A stretch of 10,435 nucleotides of DNA from Thalassolituus sp. (GCA_029212275.1 JARGOI010000040.1:1-10435); one strand, 5' to 3'; positions 1 to 5,969 are shown, counted from the first letter of the stretch. A program made the numbers and translations. Notes: a model not told the origin generated them from the letters alone.

Positions 1-1
1 C

Positions 2-286
2 CGCGGCGATATTACCTACATATCGGGTTTTGGTGATCAATTAAAATCGATCTTGGATGGATTTTTAAATAACTCCAGTGGTTTGATTACGAATAAATTA
101 ACGGCTCTAGATGATGATTTGACCGTCGTTGATGAGGATCGAGCAAAGTTGGCAGCGCGTATAGAGGCGCAAGAAACTCGTTTGAAGTCTCAGTTTTTAT
201 ACAATGATGCGATTATTCAAACGCTTAATACCACCTTGGATTATGTGAAACAGCAGTTTGAAGCTATGAACAATAGTAAGAAGTAA
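2..286 (+). CDS. fliD: Flagellar filament cap protein FliD, C-terminal end (partial)
   Basis: This is the last roughly 94 codons of a gene entering from the left edge. The frame is open from base 2, and the internal TTG at 53 is not a real start. FliD (HAP2) sits as a pentameric cap at the filament tip and helps secreted flagellin fold into place. The visible part matches the usual FliD C-terminus: a segment with glycine and DQLKSIL, then a glycine-containing stretch (SSGLITNKL), then a long helical region rich in charged residues (roughly DDDLTVVDEDRAKLAARIEA) with a heptad-like pattern. It ends in the typical QF.....I..LN......QQFEAM tail that takes part in cap coiled-coil packing. The gene ends TAA, followed closely by further in-frame stops. 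fliS, usually the next gene, lies about 3.3 kb further on. The assignment rests on the tail pattern and on context. Confidence 0.88.
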   Translation, partial: RGDITYISGFGDQLKSILDGFLNNSSGLITNKLTALDDDLTVVDEDRAKLAARIEAQETRLKSQFLYNDAIIQTLNTTLDYVKQQFEAMNNSKK

Positions 287-312
287 TAGTAAAAAATTAA
301 GTTAACAATTTT

Positions 313-331
313 TTCGAGAGCAATGCTCGAA
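313..331 (+). terminator. Weak hairpin downstream of fliD
   Basis: A 6-bp perfect stem (TTCGAG at 313-318, CTCGAA at 326-331) has a 7-nt loop. A weaker outer pairing of CAATTT (306-311) with AAATTG (337-342) is possible. There is a T-run before the stem but no clear one after it, so it is not a textbook intrinsic terminator in the + direction. It may mark the 3' end of fliD mRNA. Confidence 0.3.
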
Positions 332-332
332 C

Positions 333-361
333 TTGCAAATTGATGAATTTTCCGCGATAAC
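333..361 (+). promoter_or_regulatory. Candidate sigma70 promoter for ung
   Basis: TTGCAA (333-338) as the -35 box and GATAAC (356-361) as the -10 box are separated by exactly 17 bp. Each matches the sigma70 consensus at 4 of 6 positions. Transcription would start near 368, about 40 nt before the ung start codon. This would make ung independent of the flagellar gene in front of it. Confidence 0.35.
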
Positions 362-390
362 GTGCACAAAGATTTTTCGTTGGAATAATC

Positions 391-414
391 ATGCTAAAAG
401 TAACTCATGTTTGA
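391..414 (+). CDS. Possible seven-codon leader ORF overlapping the ung start
   Basis: ATG at 391 is preceded by GGA (382-384) at 6-nt spacing, a better ribosome-binding arrangement than that of the ung ATG. The frame encodes MLKVTHV and stops with TGA at 412-414, eight bases into ung but in a different frame. Ribosomes terminating here could restart at the ung ATG at 407. It may be chance in a short leader. No coding evidence beyond the start signal exists. Confidence 0.2.
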   Translation: MLKVTHV

Positions 415-1132
415 ATTAACCTCTAATGCGTTGCCTGTTTCTTGGCAATCCAAATTGTCTGAAGAATTCAACAGCCCTTATATGGCGGAGCTAAATGCGT
501 TTTTGCAGCGCGAATATGCCGCCAATAAAACCATCTTTCCGCCTTCTGATCTTATTTTTAACGCCTTTCAGCATACCGAGTTTGAGCAAACCCGCGTCGT
601 GATTATCGGCCAAGATCCCTATCATGGACCTAGGCAAGCGATGGGACTGAGTTTTTCGGTGCCGGCGGGTGTCAAAGTCCCACCGTCGTTAAAAAATATT
701 TTTAAAGAAAGACAATTAGATTTGGGTCTAGCACCTAGTGCGTCTGGCGATTTAACAGAGTGGGCACAACAAGGTGTGTTGTTGTTAAACGCAACGTTGA
801 CGGTAGAGCAGGCTAAGGCTGGGTCACATCAAGGAAAGGGCTGGGAACGCTTTACCGACGCTGTTATAGCCGCATTAAATACCCATCGCCAAGGTTTGGT
901 CTTTGTGTTGTGGGGCGCTTTCGCGCAAAAAAAAGGGGCTGCGATTGATACGCAGCGCCACTTGGTATTGCAGTCGGCACATCCATCGCCGTTATCAGCA
1001 CATCGTGGATTTTTTGGTAACCAACTGTTTTCGAACATTAATCGTTATTTAATCTCACTCGATCAACAACCCATCGACTGGTCCCTTTCTCAGCCTGATA
1101 AACATTCCCAAAATCAGCCTTCCTTGTTTTAA
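407..1132 (+). CDS. ung: Uracil-DNA glycosylase (family 1)
   Basis: Ung removes uracil from DNA, leaving an abasic site, as the first step of base excision repair in the cytoplasm. The 241-residue protein carries the family 1 signatures. GQDPYHGP lies at 68-75 with catalytic Asp70. The uracil-pocket Asn is in LLLNA (Asn128). The HPSPLSAHRGFFG loop lies at 192-204, with His192 as the catalytic histidine and the loop that inserts into the minor groove. The length is slightly above the usual 225-230, because of a polar C-terminal tail after PIDWSL that ends in QPSLF, a possible sliding-clamp-binding motif. The start ATG has only a weak A-rich ribosome-binding site (AAAAG). A seven-codon upstream frame with a better-placed GGA overlaps the start. 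The gene lies between fliD and a convergent methyltransferase gene, which is unusual company, and nothing suggests a flagellar function. Confidence 0.97.
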   Translation: MFELTSNALPVSWQSKLSEEFNSPYMAELNAFLQREYAANKTIFPPSDLIFNAFQHTEFEQTRVVIIGQDPYHGPRQAMGLSFSVPAGVKVPPSLKNIFKERQLDLGLAPSASGDLTEWAQQGVLLLNATLTVEQAKAGSHQGKGWERFTDAVIAALNTHRQGLVFVLWGAFAQKKGAAIDTQRHLVLQSAHPSPLSAHRGFFGNQLFSNINRYLISLDQQPIDWSLSQPDKHSQNQPSLF

Positions 1133-1164
1133 AACCGCTTTATTACCTTTACTGCGGTTTAATT

Positions 1165-1210
1165 GGGGTGGGTTTGAATTATTTAAATATTCTATCCACC
1201 CCCTTTATTT
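1165..1210 (+). terminator. Terminator between convergent ung and methyltransferase genes
   Basis: GGGGTGG (1165-1171) pairs perfectly with CCACCCC (1196-1202). Inside, GAAT (1176-1179) pairs with ATTC (1189-1192) across a small internal loop. A T-rich stretch (TTTATTT, 1204-1210) follows in the + direction, as expected for ending ung mRNA. A second, weaker inverted repeat, AAACCGC (1132-1138) with GCGGTTT (1154-1160), begins at the ung stop codon. It could help end the opposing transcript. Confidence 0.5.
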
Positions 1211-1217
1211 ACGCGTG

Positions 1218-3284
1218 TTAAACCGACTGAAATGGCTTACGTACATAAAACTGATACATGCCGGCAAACAACGAAGGCTGTATTTGTTCTAGGGTGTGCC
1301 AGTCGTTTAGTGTGAGAGAATCTGGTGACAGTTGCAAGCACTCTTGGGCTAGCTTCTTAGCCCCGTTGGGAGGCACCATGCCAATCCATTTAAGTCCTTC
1401 GTGATCAATTAAACTGCGTATTTGTTGTAAGTCGAACACATGCTCTTGTTCGTGAAATAGTAAATCACGACAGGCACTCAAACTGTAAAAATCAGAGGAA
1501 CTAAGTATTGCTTGCCAGTCATCACTTTTTTGTTGAAAAAGTGTTTCACGGACACAGCGAATATCGTCATCCGTATGCGGTAAGTTATTGCCCAACTCTT
1601 GCCGTAATTCAGTTACTACCGTACGGGCTTGACGACTGTAAAGGGCAATTTTCATTAAACCGCCCGGTTTTAATTGCTGCAGTAACGCGTACAGTCCTTC
1701 TGCTGGATCTTTCATGTGGTGTAACACGCCAGAGCATTCGATCACGTCATATTGTTCACCAAGACGATTGACCAGCAACAGGTCACCTTGCATAAATTCG
1801 ACATTGGCTAATTGATAACGTTGGCTCTGCCATTGTGCATAAGATAACGAAGAAAGACTAAGATCCAATGCGGTGACATTAAGATGATAAAAATACCGTG
1901 CTAAGCGCAGTGCATGTCGGCCAGTACCACAGCCTGCGACCAGTACTTTAATCTCTTTCTTTGGACGTTTTAAGTCGTTTAATTTACCTGGGTATAGCGC
2001 TTGCAGAGAGCCATAGTAATCGGCGGGCTGGTTGTAGCCTAAACTGCTCCAGCGGGGGTAGGGATGGCTCTCGTACTGGGCTCGTACTTTTTCTGAAACG
2101 TCATTGCTGCTAACACCTAACTGAGGTATGTGCTGAGCTAATTCTTTGAGTTTATATGGCGTAGTAAAGGCAATATCCATTAACGTTGCCATGTCTTGGG
2201 GCCATACAATGGTGTCGTGGGTTTCACTATTATCAGCTTTGTTTTGATGAATATGCAGTTCTTCGAATAAGGGACTGGTTCGCAATGGCCGATACATCAT
2301 GACCAGCAATAATATGGGTTGTACGTCGGTGTACTTGAGGTGATCGAGTTTTAATATTTTTGATGCTAAATTTTCTAATTGATCAATCAGATTTTTTTCG
2401 TGTGGATTAATAAACCACACCGCTTCATTAAGTTCGCATTGATGTGCCAAGGCAATAACCAATGGTAAATAGTGATTACTGATCGACATATTACGACTGC
2501 TGGACATTAAAATACTTTGTCGCATGGTCAGTAATAAGCGTTCGATGACGGGATCGCAAAAATAGAAGCGCGTCAATGAGGCTAATAATAAGGGGTCGCT
2601 GGCGATGTCTTCTGGTTCTAGTGGACAACCAACCTCGGATAATTTTAATTTATGATGCAATAACGAGGTGGTTAAATCTCGTAATTGAATATGATCGACG
2701 TCATCAAAATCAAACCATCTTAATAAATCATTTTCTAATTCGGCTGAATAAAAATCAGCAACAATATGGCTGCTGGCTTCAAATAATTTACTACGAACTT
2801 GGGGGTCGTTGCTGTGGGTTTTAATGAGTTCTCGATAGTGCTGAAACGCATCAAGAAAATCGCCTTTTAGTAATTTTACGTGGGCTAAAAATGTGGCCGC
2901 TTTGGTACTGACACGCGAAATTTTACAGGCTTCTTCGAAGTAGTGTTCGGCGTTATCTAGGTCATTCGCACTTAAGGCAATGTGACCTGCGCTGTACAAC
3001 AAGCTAGTACTTTCTGGTTTGATAGCTAGGCCTTGGTTTATCCAATGCTGGGCTTCGTTGATACGACCACGGTGCATGGCAATGCGTGCGATTAAATTAA
3101 TGCCGGGAATATAGCGATTATTTGCTTGCCAAGCTTGAAATGCTAATTCGGCCGCTTGTTCCAGCATCGGCTGATTATTGGTTCGCGTCGCATTGGCATA
3201 GCTGCGACTGGCCGATTCAATCAGCACTTTATGATCGCTCTGCGTAAACGCTTGCAATTCTGAATGGTGTTGTACGTTAGCCAT
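1218..3284 (-). CDS. TPR-like protein fused to a class I SAM-dependent methyltransferase
   Basis: This is a 688-residue cytoplasmic protein. Residues about 20-170 are helical with a TPR-like rhythm (for example RIAMHRGRINEAQHWINQGLAIKP, then AGHIALSANDLDNAEHYFEEA, then KLLKGDFLDAFQHYRELI, quoted in parts). Residues 170-390 form an all-helical linker. QYESHPYPRW (403-412) precedes the catalytic domain, a motif I recall from TPR-methyltransferases. The SAM fold follows: motif I VAGCGTG (449-455), an acidic residue after beta 2 (Asp474), IECSGVLHHMKDP (515-527) and LKPGGLMKI (538-546). The ATG has a good GAGAGG ribosome-binding site 6-7 nt upstream and lies about 29 nt after a predicted sigma54 promoter. 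The gene sits between fliD and fliS, so methylation of flagellin or another flagellar protein is a reasonable guess. The substrate is not shown by the sequence, and a small-molecule or polysaccharide substrate is possible. It is not the lysine methylase FliB. Confidence 0.85.
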   Translation of the reverse strand: MANVQHHSELQAFTQSDHKVLIESASRSYANATRTNNQPMLEQAAELAFQAWQANNRYIPGINLIARIAMHRGRINEAQHWINQGLAIKPESTSLLYSAGHIALSANDLDNAEHYFEEACKISRVSTKAATFLAHVKLLKGDFLDAFQHYRELIKTHSNDPQVRSKLFEASSHIVADFYSAELENDLLRWFDFDDVDHIQLRDLTTSLLHHKLKLSEVGCPLEPEDIASDPLLLASLTRFYFCDPVIERLLLTMRQSILMSSSRNMSISNHYLPLVIALAHQCELNEAVWFINPHEKNLIDQLENLASKILKLDHLKYTDVQPILLLVMMYRPLRTSPLFEELHIHQNKADNSETHDTIVWPQDMATLMDIAFTTPYKLKELAQHIPQLGVSSNDVSEKVRAQYESHPYPRWSSLGYNQPADYYGSLQALYPGKLNDLKRPKKEIKVLVAGCGTGRHALRLARYFYHLNVTALDLSLSSLSYAQWQSQRYQLANVEFMQGDLLLVNRLGEQYDVIECSGVLHHMKDPAEGLYALLQQLKPGGLMKIALYSRQARTVVTELRQELGNNLPHTDDDIRCVRETLFQQKSDDWQAILSSSDFYSLSACRDLLFHEQEHVFDLQQIRSLIDHEGLKWIGMVPPNGAKKLAQECLQLSPDSLTLNDWHTLEQIQPSLFAGMYQFYVRKPFQSV

Positions 3285-3290
3285 GGCTGG

Positions 3291-3296
3291 CCTCTC
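3291..3296 (-). promoter_or_regulatory. Ribosome-binding site of the TPR-methyltransferase gene
   Basis: Read on the minus strand this is GAGAGG, ending 6 nt before the ATG. It is a strong Shine-Dalgarno match and fixes the start codon at 3284. fliS, on the other side of the intergenic region, uses the same hexamer. Confidence 0.65.
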
Positions 3297-3323
3297 GAAT
3301 ATTATTCACAGTAATTGGACATC

Positions 3324-3339
3324 AGCAGGATTTGTGCCA
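3324..3339 (-). promoter_or_regulatory. Sigma54-type (-24/-12) promoter for the methyltransferase gene
   Basis: On the minus strand the sequence is TGGCAC-AAATC-CTGCT. It matches the sigma54 consensus TGGCAC-N5-TTGCT at all but one position, with the required ten bases between the invariant GG and GC. Transcription would start near 3313, giving a leader of about 29 nt that contains the ribosome-binding site. Sigma54 promoters need an activator, and fleQ, about 1.1 kb away, encodes the flagellar one. FleQ control is therefore likely but inferred. Confidence 0.65.
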
Positions 3340-3410
3340 TTTTTTAAGTCTCTGATTTTATTGGTTTTTTTAAAGTGTGTTCTGTTTGAAAATCAATAAA
3401 GATGGCCAGT

Positions 3411-3426
3411 CGGCAAAGGCTTGCCG
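3411..3426. repeat. Perfect inverted repeat in the methyltransferase-fliS intergenic region
   Basis: CGGCAA and TTGCCG flank a 4-nt centre (AGGC). It lies about 90 bp upstream of the predicted sigma54 start, a usual distance for an activator site of a sigma54 promoter, and upstream of the fliS sigma28 promoter. It resembles a sigma54 site on the + strand, but the GG-GC spacing is 9 rather than 10, so I read it as a possible protein-binding palindrome instead. Confidence 0.35.
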
Positions 3427-3480
3427 CTTAAAACTTGAACAAAAGACGTTGTAACTACAATTTGTTACCAAATAATTCTC

Positions 3481-3507
3481 TAAAGAAAATCAATTTTTGG
3501 CCGTCAA
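3481..3507 (+). promoter_or_regulatory. Sigma28 (FliA)-type promoter for fliS
   Basis: TAAAGAAA (3481-3488), 11 bp, then GCCGTCAA (3500-3507) fits the flagellar sigma28 consensus TAAAGTTT-N11-GCCGATAA. The -35 core TAAAG is perfect, the spacing is exact, and the -10 matches at 6 of 8 positions. Transcription would start near 3514, about 63 nt before the fliS ATG. This would place fliS expression in the late, FliA-dependent class. Confidence 0.65.
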
Positions 3508-3529
3508 CCTATTGGTCGATATAACGGTG

Positions 3530-3555
3530 AGTGGCAAATACAAAATCTGGCCACT
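3530..3555 (+). repeat. Inverted repeat in the fliS leader
   Basis: AGTGGC (3530-3535) and GCCACT (3550-3555) are perfect 6-bp complements around a 14-nt loop. They lie in the predicted 5' untranslated RNA, just ahead of the GAGAGG ribosome-binding site (3566-3571). The RNA could form a hairpin near the translation start, or the site could be a DNA operator. Confidence 0.35.
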
Positions 3556-3576
3556 GATTTTATTTGAGAGGTGTTT

Positions 3577-4044
3577 ATGTATAAATCGGGCGCGAAGCAG
3601 TATCAATCTGTGAATACGACCTCTGAGGTGTTGGATGCGGATCCTCATCGCTTAATACAGTTATTAATGGAAGGTGCGTTAACTCGCATGGCGCAAGCAA
3701 AGGGGTCTATTCAGCGTGGTGATTTTGCTGAAAAGTCACGTTTGTTGAGTCGAGTGAATGATATTATGCAAACCTTACAAAGCAGTTTAGATCACACCCA
3801 AGGTGGAGTTCTTGCGGCCAATCTCGATGGTTTATATGACTATATGATTCGTCGTACTTTGGAGGCTGGAAATCGCAATGATTTAGATATGATTGACGAA
3901 GTCATGGGGTTGTTGCTGCAAGTGAAGACTGGTTGGGATGGTATTCGTCAAGATTACTTGCAAAGTGTGCATGGCGTTTCTAGTTCATCCAATAGCAATC
4001 ATAATCCAGAAGAGGTTCGTTTATCCGGTAATGTCTCTGCTTGA
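3577..4044 (+). CDS. fliS: Flagellar export chaperone FliS
   Basis: FliS binds the C-terminus of newly made flagellin in the cytoplasm, prevents early polymerisation and delivers it to the flagellar type III export gate. The 155-residue protein opens MYKSGAKQYQSV, the conserved FliS N-terminal YxxxGAxxYQxV pattern. It continues with ADPHRLIQLLMEGAL, a helix pair spanning about 35-80 and a GGVLAANLDGLYDYMIRRTLEA segment (about 69-90, quoted in parts). This is the normal four-helix-bundle layout. The last 25 residues are polar and serine-rich (SSSSNSN). ATG 3577 is chosen over the in-frame GTG at 3571, because that GTG is part of the GAGAGG Shine-Dalgarno sequence, which sits 5 nt before ATG 3577. 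It has its own sigma28-type promoter and a strong terminator, so it appears monocistronic. No fliT is visible after it. Confidence 0.95.
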   Translation: MYKSGAKQYQSVNTTSEVLDADPHRLIQLLMEGALTRMAQAKGSIQRGDFAEKSRLLSRVNDIMQTLQSSLDHTQGGVLAANLDGLYDYMIRRTLEAGNRNDLDMIDEVMGLLLQVKTGWDGIRQDYLQSVHGVSSSSNSNHNPEEVRLSGNVSA

Positions 4045-4107
4045 TCACCGCTCGTATCAATTAATTGATTCAACAGGTTTCCTGAAGAATCATTGGTTCT
4101 CTGTATT

Positions 4108-4158
4108 AATAAGGCAATTCAACCATTTGGCTTGAATTGTCTTATTTTTTTGTTTTTC
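4108..4158 (+). terminator. Strong rho-independent terminator of fliS
   Basis: AATAAG-G-CAATTCAA (4108-4122) pairs with TTGAATTG-T-CTTATT (4132-4146), a 15-bp stem with one G-T wobble. The 9-nt loop can close further through CCA/TGG. A long T-rich tract follows (TTTTTTTGTTTTT). It isolates fliS from fleQ. Confidence 0.88.
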
Positions 4159-4461
4159 TATCCGGTCTCTACTATGATGCGTCTAGTAAATTTTTTAACG
4201 TCAGAAGTTTGACTTATCCTGATTTAGTGACTTAACTCATATAAGCAAAGTCAATTGAATGGCGATTGTCATGCGTTTGCGATGTACGCGAACAAGTGAT
4301 GATGTGTAGATGATCGCGAAAAGCGTTTCGAGCGCGCCAGCGATGGAAATTTGGATAGAATCATTAGATACAATAATTAGACAGAACAATTAGATAAAAC
4401 AACTCGATGCAGTCCCTAATTTTCTAATAAATTTTATCAATACTAGGATACGAGTCTACTC
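4159..4461 (+). promoter_or_regulatory. fleQ upstream control region (no gene)
   Basis: About 300 bp between the fliS terminator and the fleQ ATG contain no credible coding frame. In order they hold an A/T-rich part with a short TCAATTGA palindrome (4251-4258) and a GTTTGCG/CGCGAAC hairpin (4275-4281 with 4287-4293, one wobble). Next come a CGAAA/TTTCG hairpin (4317-4321 with 4326-4330) and five 13-bp tandem repeats (4348-4412). The final A/T-rich stretch ends in a modest ribosome-binding region (AGGATACGAG, 4445-4454). No strong -35/-10 pair is seen. Candidate boxes are weak, so the fleQ promoter is not placed. Confidence 0.5.
4348..4412 (+). repeat. 13-bp tandem repeat, about five copies, upstream of fleQ
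   Basis: The three best copies share ATTAGA at 4363-4368, 4376-4381 and 4389-4394, exactly 13 bp apart. Full units are TCATTAGATACAA, TAATTAGACAGAA and CAATTAGATAAAA (4361-4399). A degenerate unit flanks each side: AATTTGGATAGAA (4348-4360) and CAACTCGATGCAG (4400-4412). The array ends about 50 bp before the fleQ ATG, so it may overlap the promoter or leader. It could be an array of binding sites for a regulator of the master regulator gene, or a decayed simple repeat. Confidence 0.6.
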
Positions 4462-5922
4462 ATGTGGAGAGAAATCAAAATTCTGTTAATCGACGACAAC
4501 GTTGAGCGTCGTCGCGACCTAAAAGTCATTTTGGATTTTTTGGGTGAAGAAGCCATTATTTGTGGCTCTAAGGACTGGCGTGCGGCTGCTTCTGAGTATA
4601 TCGAAGACAGCTCAGGCATTAGCGCAGTTATCATTGGTGATGCCACCACCGTCTCACTTTCCACTTTGGTTGAACGTCTGATTGATTGGGACAAAGGTCT
4701 GCCGATTTTGTATGCGGGCAGTGAAGATCTTCCAGTGTCTGTGACAGAAAATTTGCGCCGCAATATCTTGGCTGTTCTGGTCATGCCTCCTAGCTATAAC
4801 AATTTGTTGGACAGTTTGCATCGTTGCCAAGTTTTCCGCGAGCAGTTTACCCACAATCGAAACCGCGGCGAACGTCGCGAAGTGCAGTTATTTCGCAGCT
4901 TGGTAGGCACCAGTCGCAATATTCAAACCGTGCGCGAAATGATTATGCAGGTTGCTGATAAAGACGTCAGTGTATTGATTCAGGGGGAATCGGGTACGGG
5001 TAAAGAGGTTGTTGCTCGAAATCTGCATTATCACTCTCATCGCCGTACAAAGCCGTTTGTGCCAGTGAATTGTGGTGCTATTCCAGCCGAACTATTGGAA
5101 AGCGAATTGTTTGGTCACGAGAAAGGTGCGTTTACGGGGGCAATCAACAGCCGTCCTGGGCGTTTTGAGATGGCCGAAGGTGGCACTCTGTTTTTAGATG
5201 AAATCGGCGATATGCCACTCAACATGCAGGTGAAAATTCTGCGGGTGTTGCAAGAGCATACCTTTGAGCGCGTGGGCAGTAATAAAACCATCAAAACCAA
5301 TGTTCGTATCATTACTGCCACCCACAAACATCTCGAAACGATGATCGAAGAGGGCACCTTCCGCGAGGATCTGTACTATCGATTGAATGTATTTCCTATC
5401 GATATGCCAGCATTACGTGAACGCGTAGAAGATATTCCTTTGTTGTTGAATGAATTAATTTCTCGTTTAGAAAATGAAAAGCGTGGTTCCATACGTTTTA
5501 ATTCTGCAGCGATTATGTCGTTGTGTCGTCATGACTGGCATGGCAACGTGCGCGAGTTAGCAAACTTAGTGGAACGTTTGGCGATTCTGCATCCTTATGG
5601 TGTGGTAGGTGTGAACGAACTGCCGAAGAAATTCCGTCATATTGATGATGGTGAGGAAGAGTATTCGCCGCCTGCACTCAATGACGTGACACACAGTGAG
5701 GGTTTGGTCGGGATCGATGGCCCCGCATTATTGCCGGTGAACGGTTTGGATTTACGAGAGTACATTCAAGATTTGGAATGCTCGTTAATACAACAAGCAC
5801 TAGACGATTCTAACGGTGTGGTGGCACGCGCTGCGGAAAAATTAAGTATTCGTCGCACGACCCTTGTTGAGAAAATGCGTAAATACAATTTGACGCGCAA
5901 AGAGAAAGATTTAATAGAGTAG
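4462..5922 (+). CDS. fleQ: Flagellar master regulator FleQ (sigma54-dependent activator)
   Basis: FleQ is a bacterial enhancer-binding protein that turns on flagellar genes with sigma54 and, in pseudomonads, switches to biofilm genes in response to c-di-GMP. The 486-residue protein has three parts. Residues 1-125 form a receiver-like FleQ domain opening MWREIKILLIDDN. The AAA+ core (about 145-390) has Walker A GESGTGKE (175-182), the sigma54-contacting GAFTGA loop (222-227) and Walker B GGTLFLDEIGD (240-250). The Fis-type helix-turn-helix lies at about 430-478 (GVVARAAEKLSIRRTTLVEK). Residues known to bind c-di-GMP in P. aeruginosa FleQ appear conserved, shifted by one: LFRS (143-146), Arg186-Asn187, and Glu331/Arg335. 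The receiver lacks the conserved lysine (MPP instead of KP), as in FleQ generally. The gene stands alone between terminators. The fleSR genes that follow fleQ in Pseudomonas are absent here. Confidence 0.96.
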   Translation: MWREIKILLIDDNVERRRDLKVILDFLGEEAIICGSKDWRAAASEYIEDSSGISAVIIGDATTVSLSTLVERLIDWDKGLPILYAGSEDLPVSVTENLRRNILAVLVMPPSYNNLLDSLHRCQVFREQFTHNRNRGERREVQLFRSLVGTSRNIQTVREMIMQVADKDVSVLIQGESGTGKEVVARNLHYHSHRRTKPFVPVNCGAIPAELLESELFGHEKGAFTGAINSRPGRFEMAEGGTLFLDEIGDMPLNMQVKILRVLQEHTFERVGSNKTIKTNVRIITATHKHLETMIEEGTFREDLYYRLNVFPIDMPALRERVEDIPLLLNELISRLENEKRGSIRFNSAAIMSLCRHDWHGNVRELANLVERLAILHPYGVVGVNELPKKFRHIDDGEEEYSPPALNDVTHSEGLVGIDGPALLPVNGLDLREYIQDLECSLIQQALDDSNGVVARAAEKLSIRRTTLVEKMRKYNLTRKEKDLIE

Positions 5923-5969
5923 GGCAAAGTTATTTGTGAATCTCTGATTTTTTAATCTTTGAATCATGC

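Noticed and set aside
1266..1280. A second QPSLF motif in the methyltransferase near its C-terminus (residues 669-673)
   Set aside because: It lies inside a conserved SLFAGMYQFY segment of the protein core rather than in a free tail, so clamp binding is unlikely.
3411..3426. Sigma54-like site on the + strand (CGGCAAAGGCTTGCC)
   Set aside because: The GG-to-GC spacing is 9 instead of the required 10, and it is a perfect palindrome, so an operator-like repeat is a better reading.
3503..3517. FleQ-box-like GTCAA...TTGGTC near the fliS promoter
   Set aside because: The half-sites are imperfect and overlap the sigma28 -10 element, so there is no clear match to a FleQ box.
4209..4237. TTGACT as -35 of a fleQ promoter
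   Set aside because: At 17-bp spacing the -10 would be TTAACT, matching at 3 of 6 positions, so the promoter cannot be supported.
4260..4275. Possible sigma54 promoter for fleQ (TGGCGA-N5-ATGC)
   Set aside because: Spacing is right but several consensus bases are missing, and FleQ genes are usually expressed from sigma70-type promoters.
4302..4318. CRP/Vfr-like site upstream of fleQ (TGTGT-N6-TCGCG)
   Set aside because: Only one half-site is acceptable and the other matches at 3 of 5 positions, which is expected by chance in this length.
4443..4784. 113-codon reverse-strand frame inside fleQ
   Set aside because: It lies wholly opposite the conserved FleQ receiver domain and has no family resemblance or ribosome-binding site of note.
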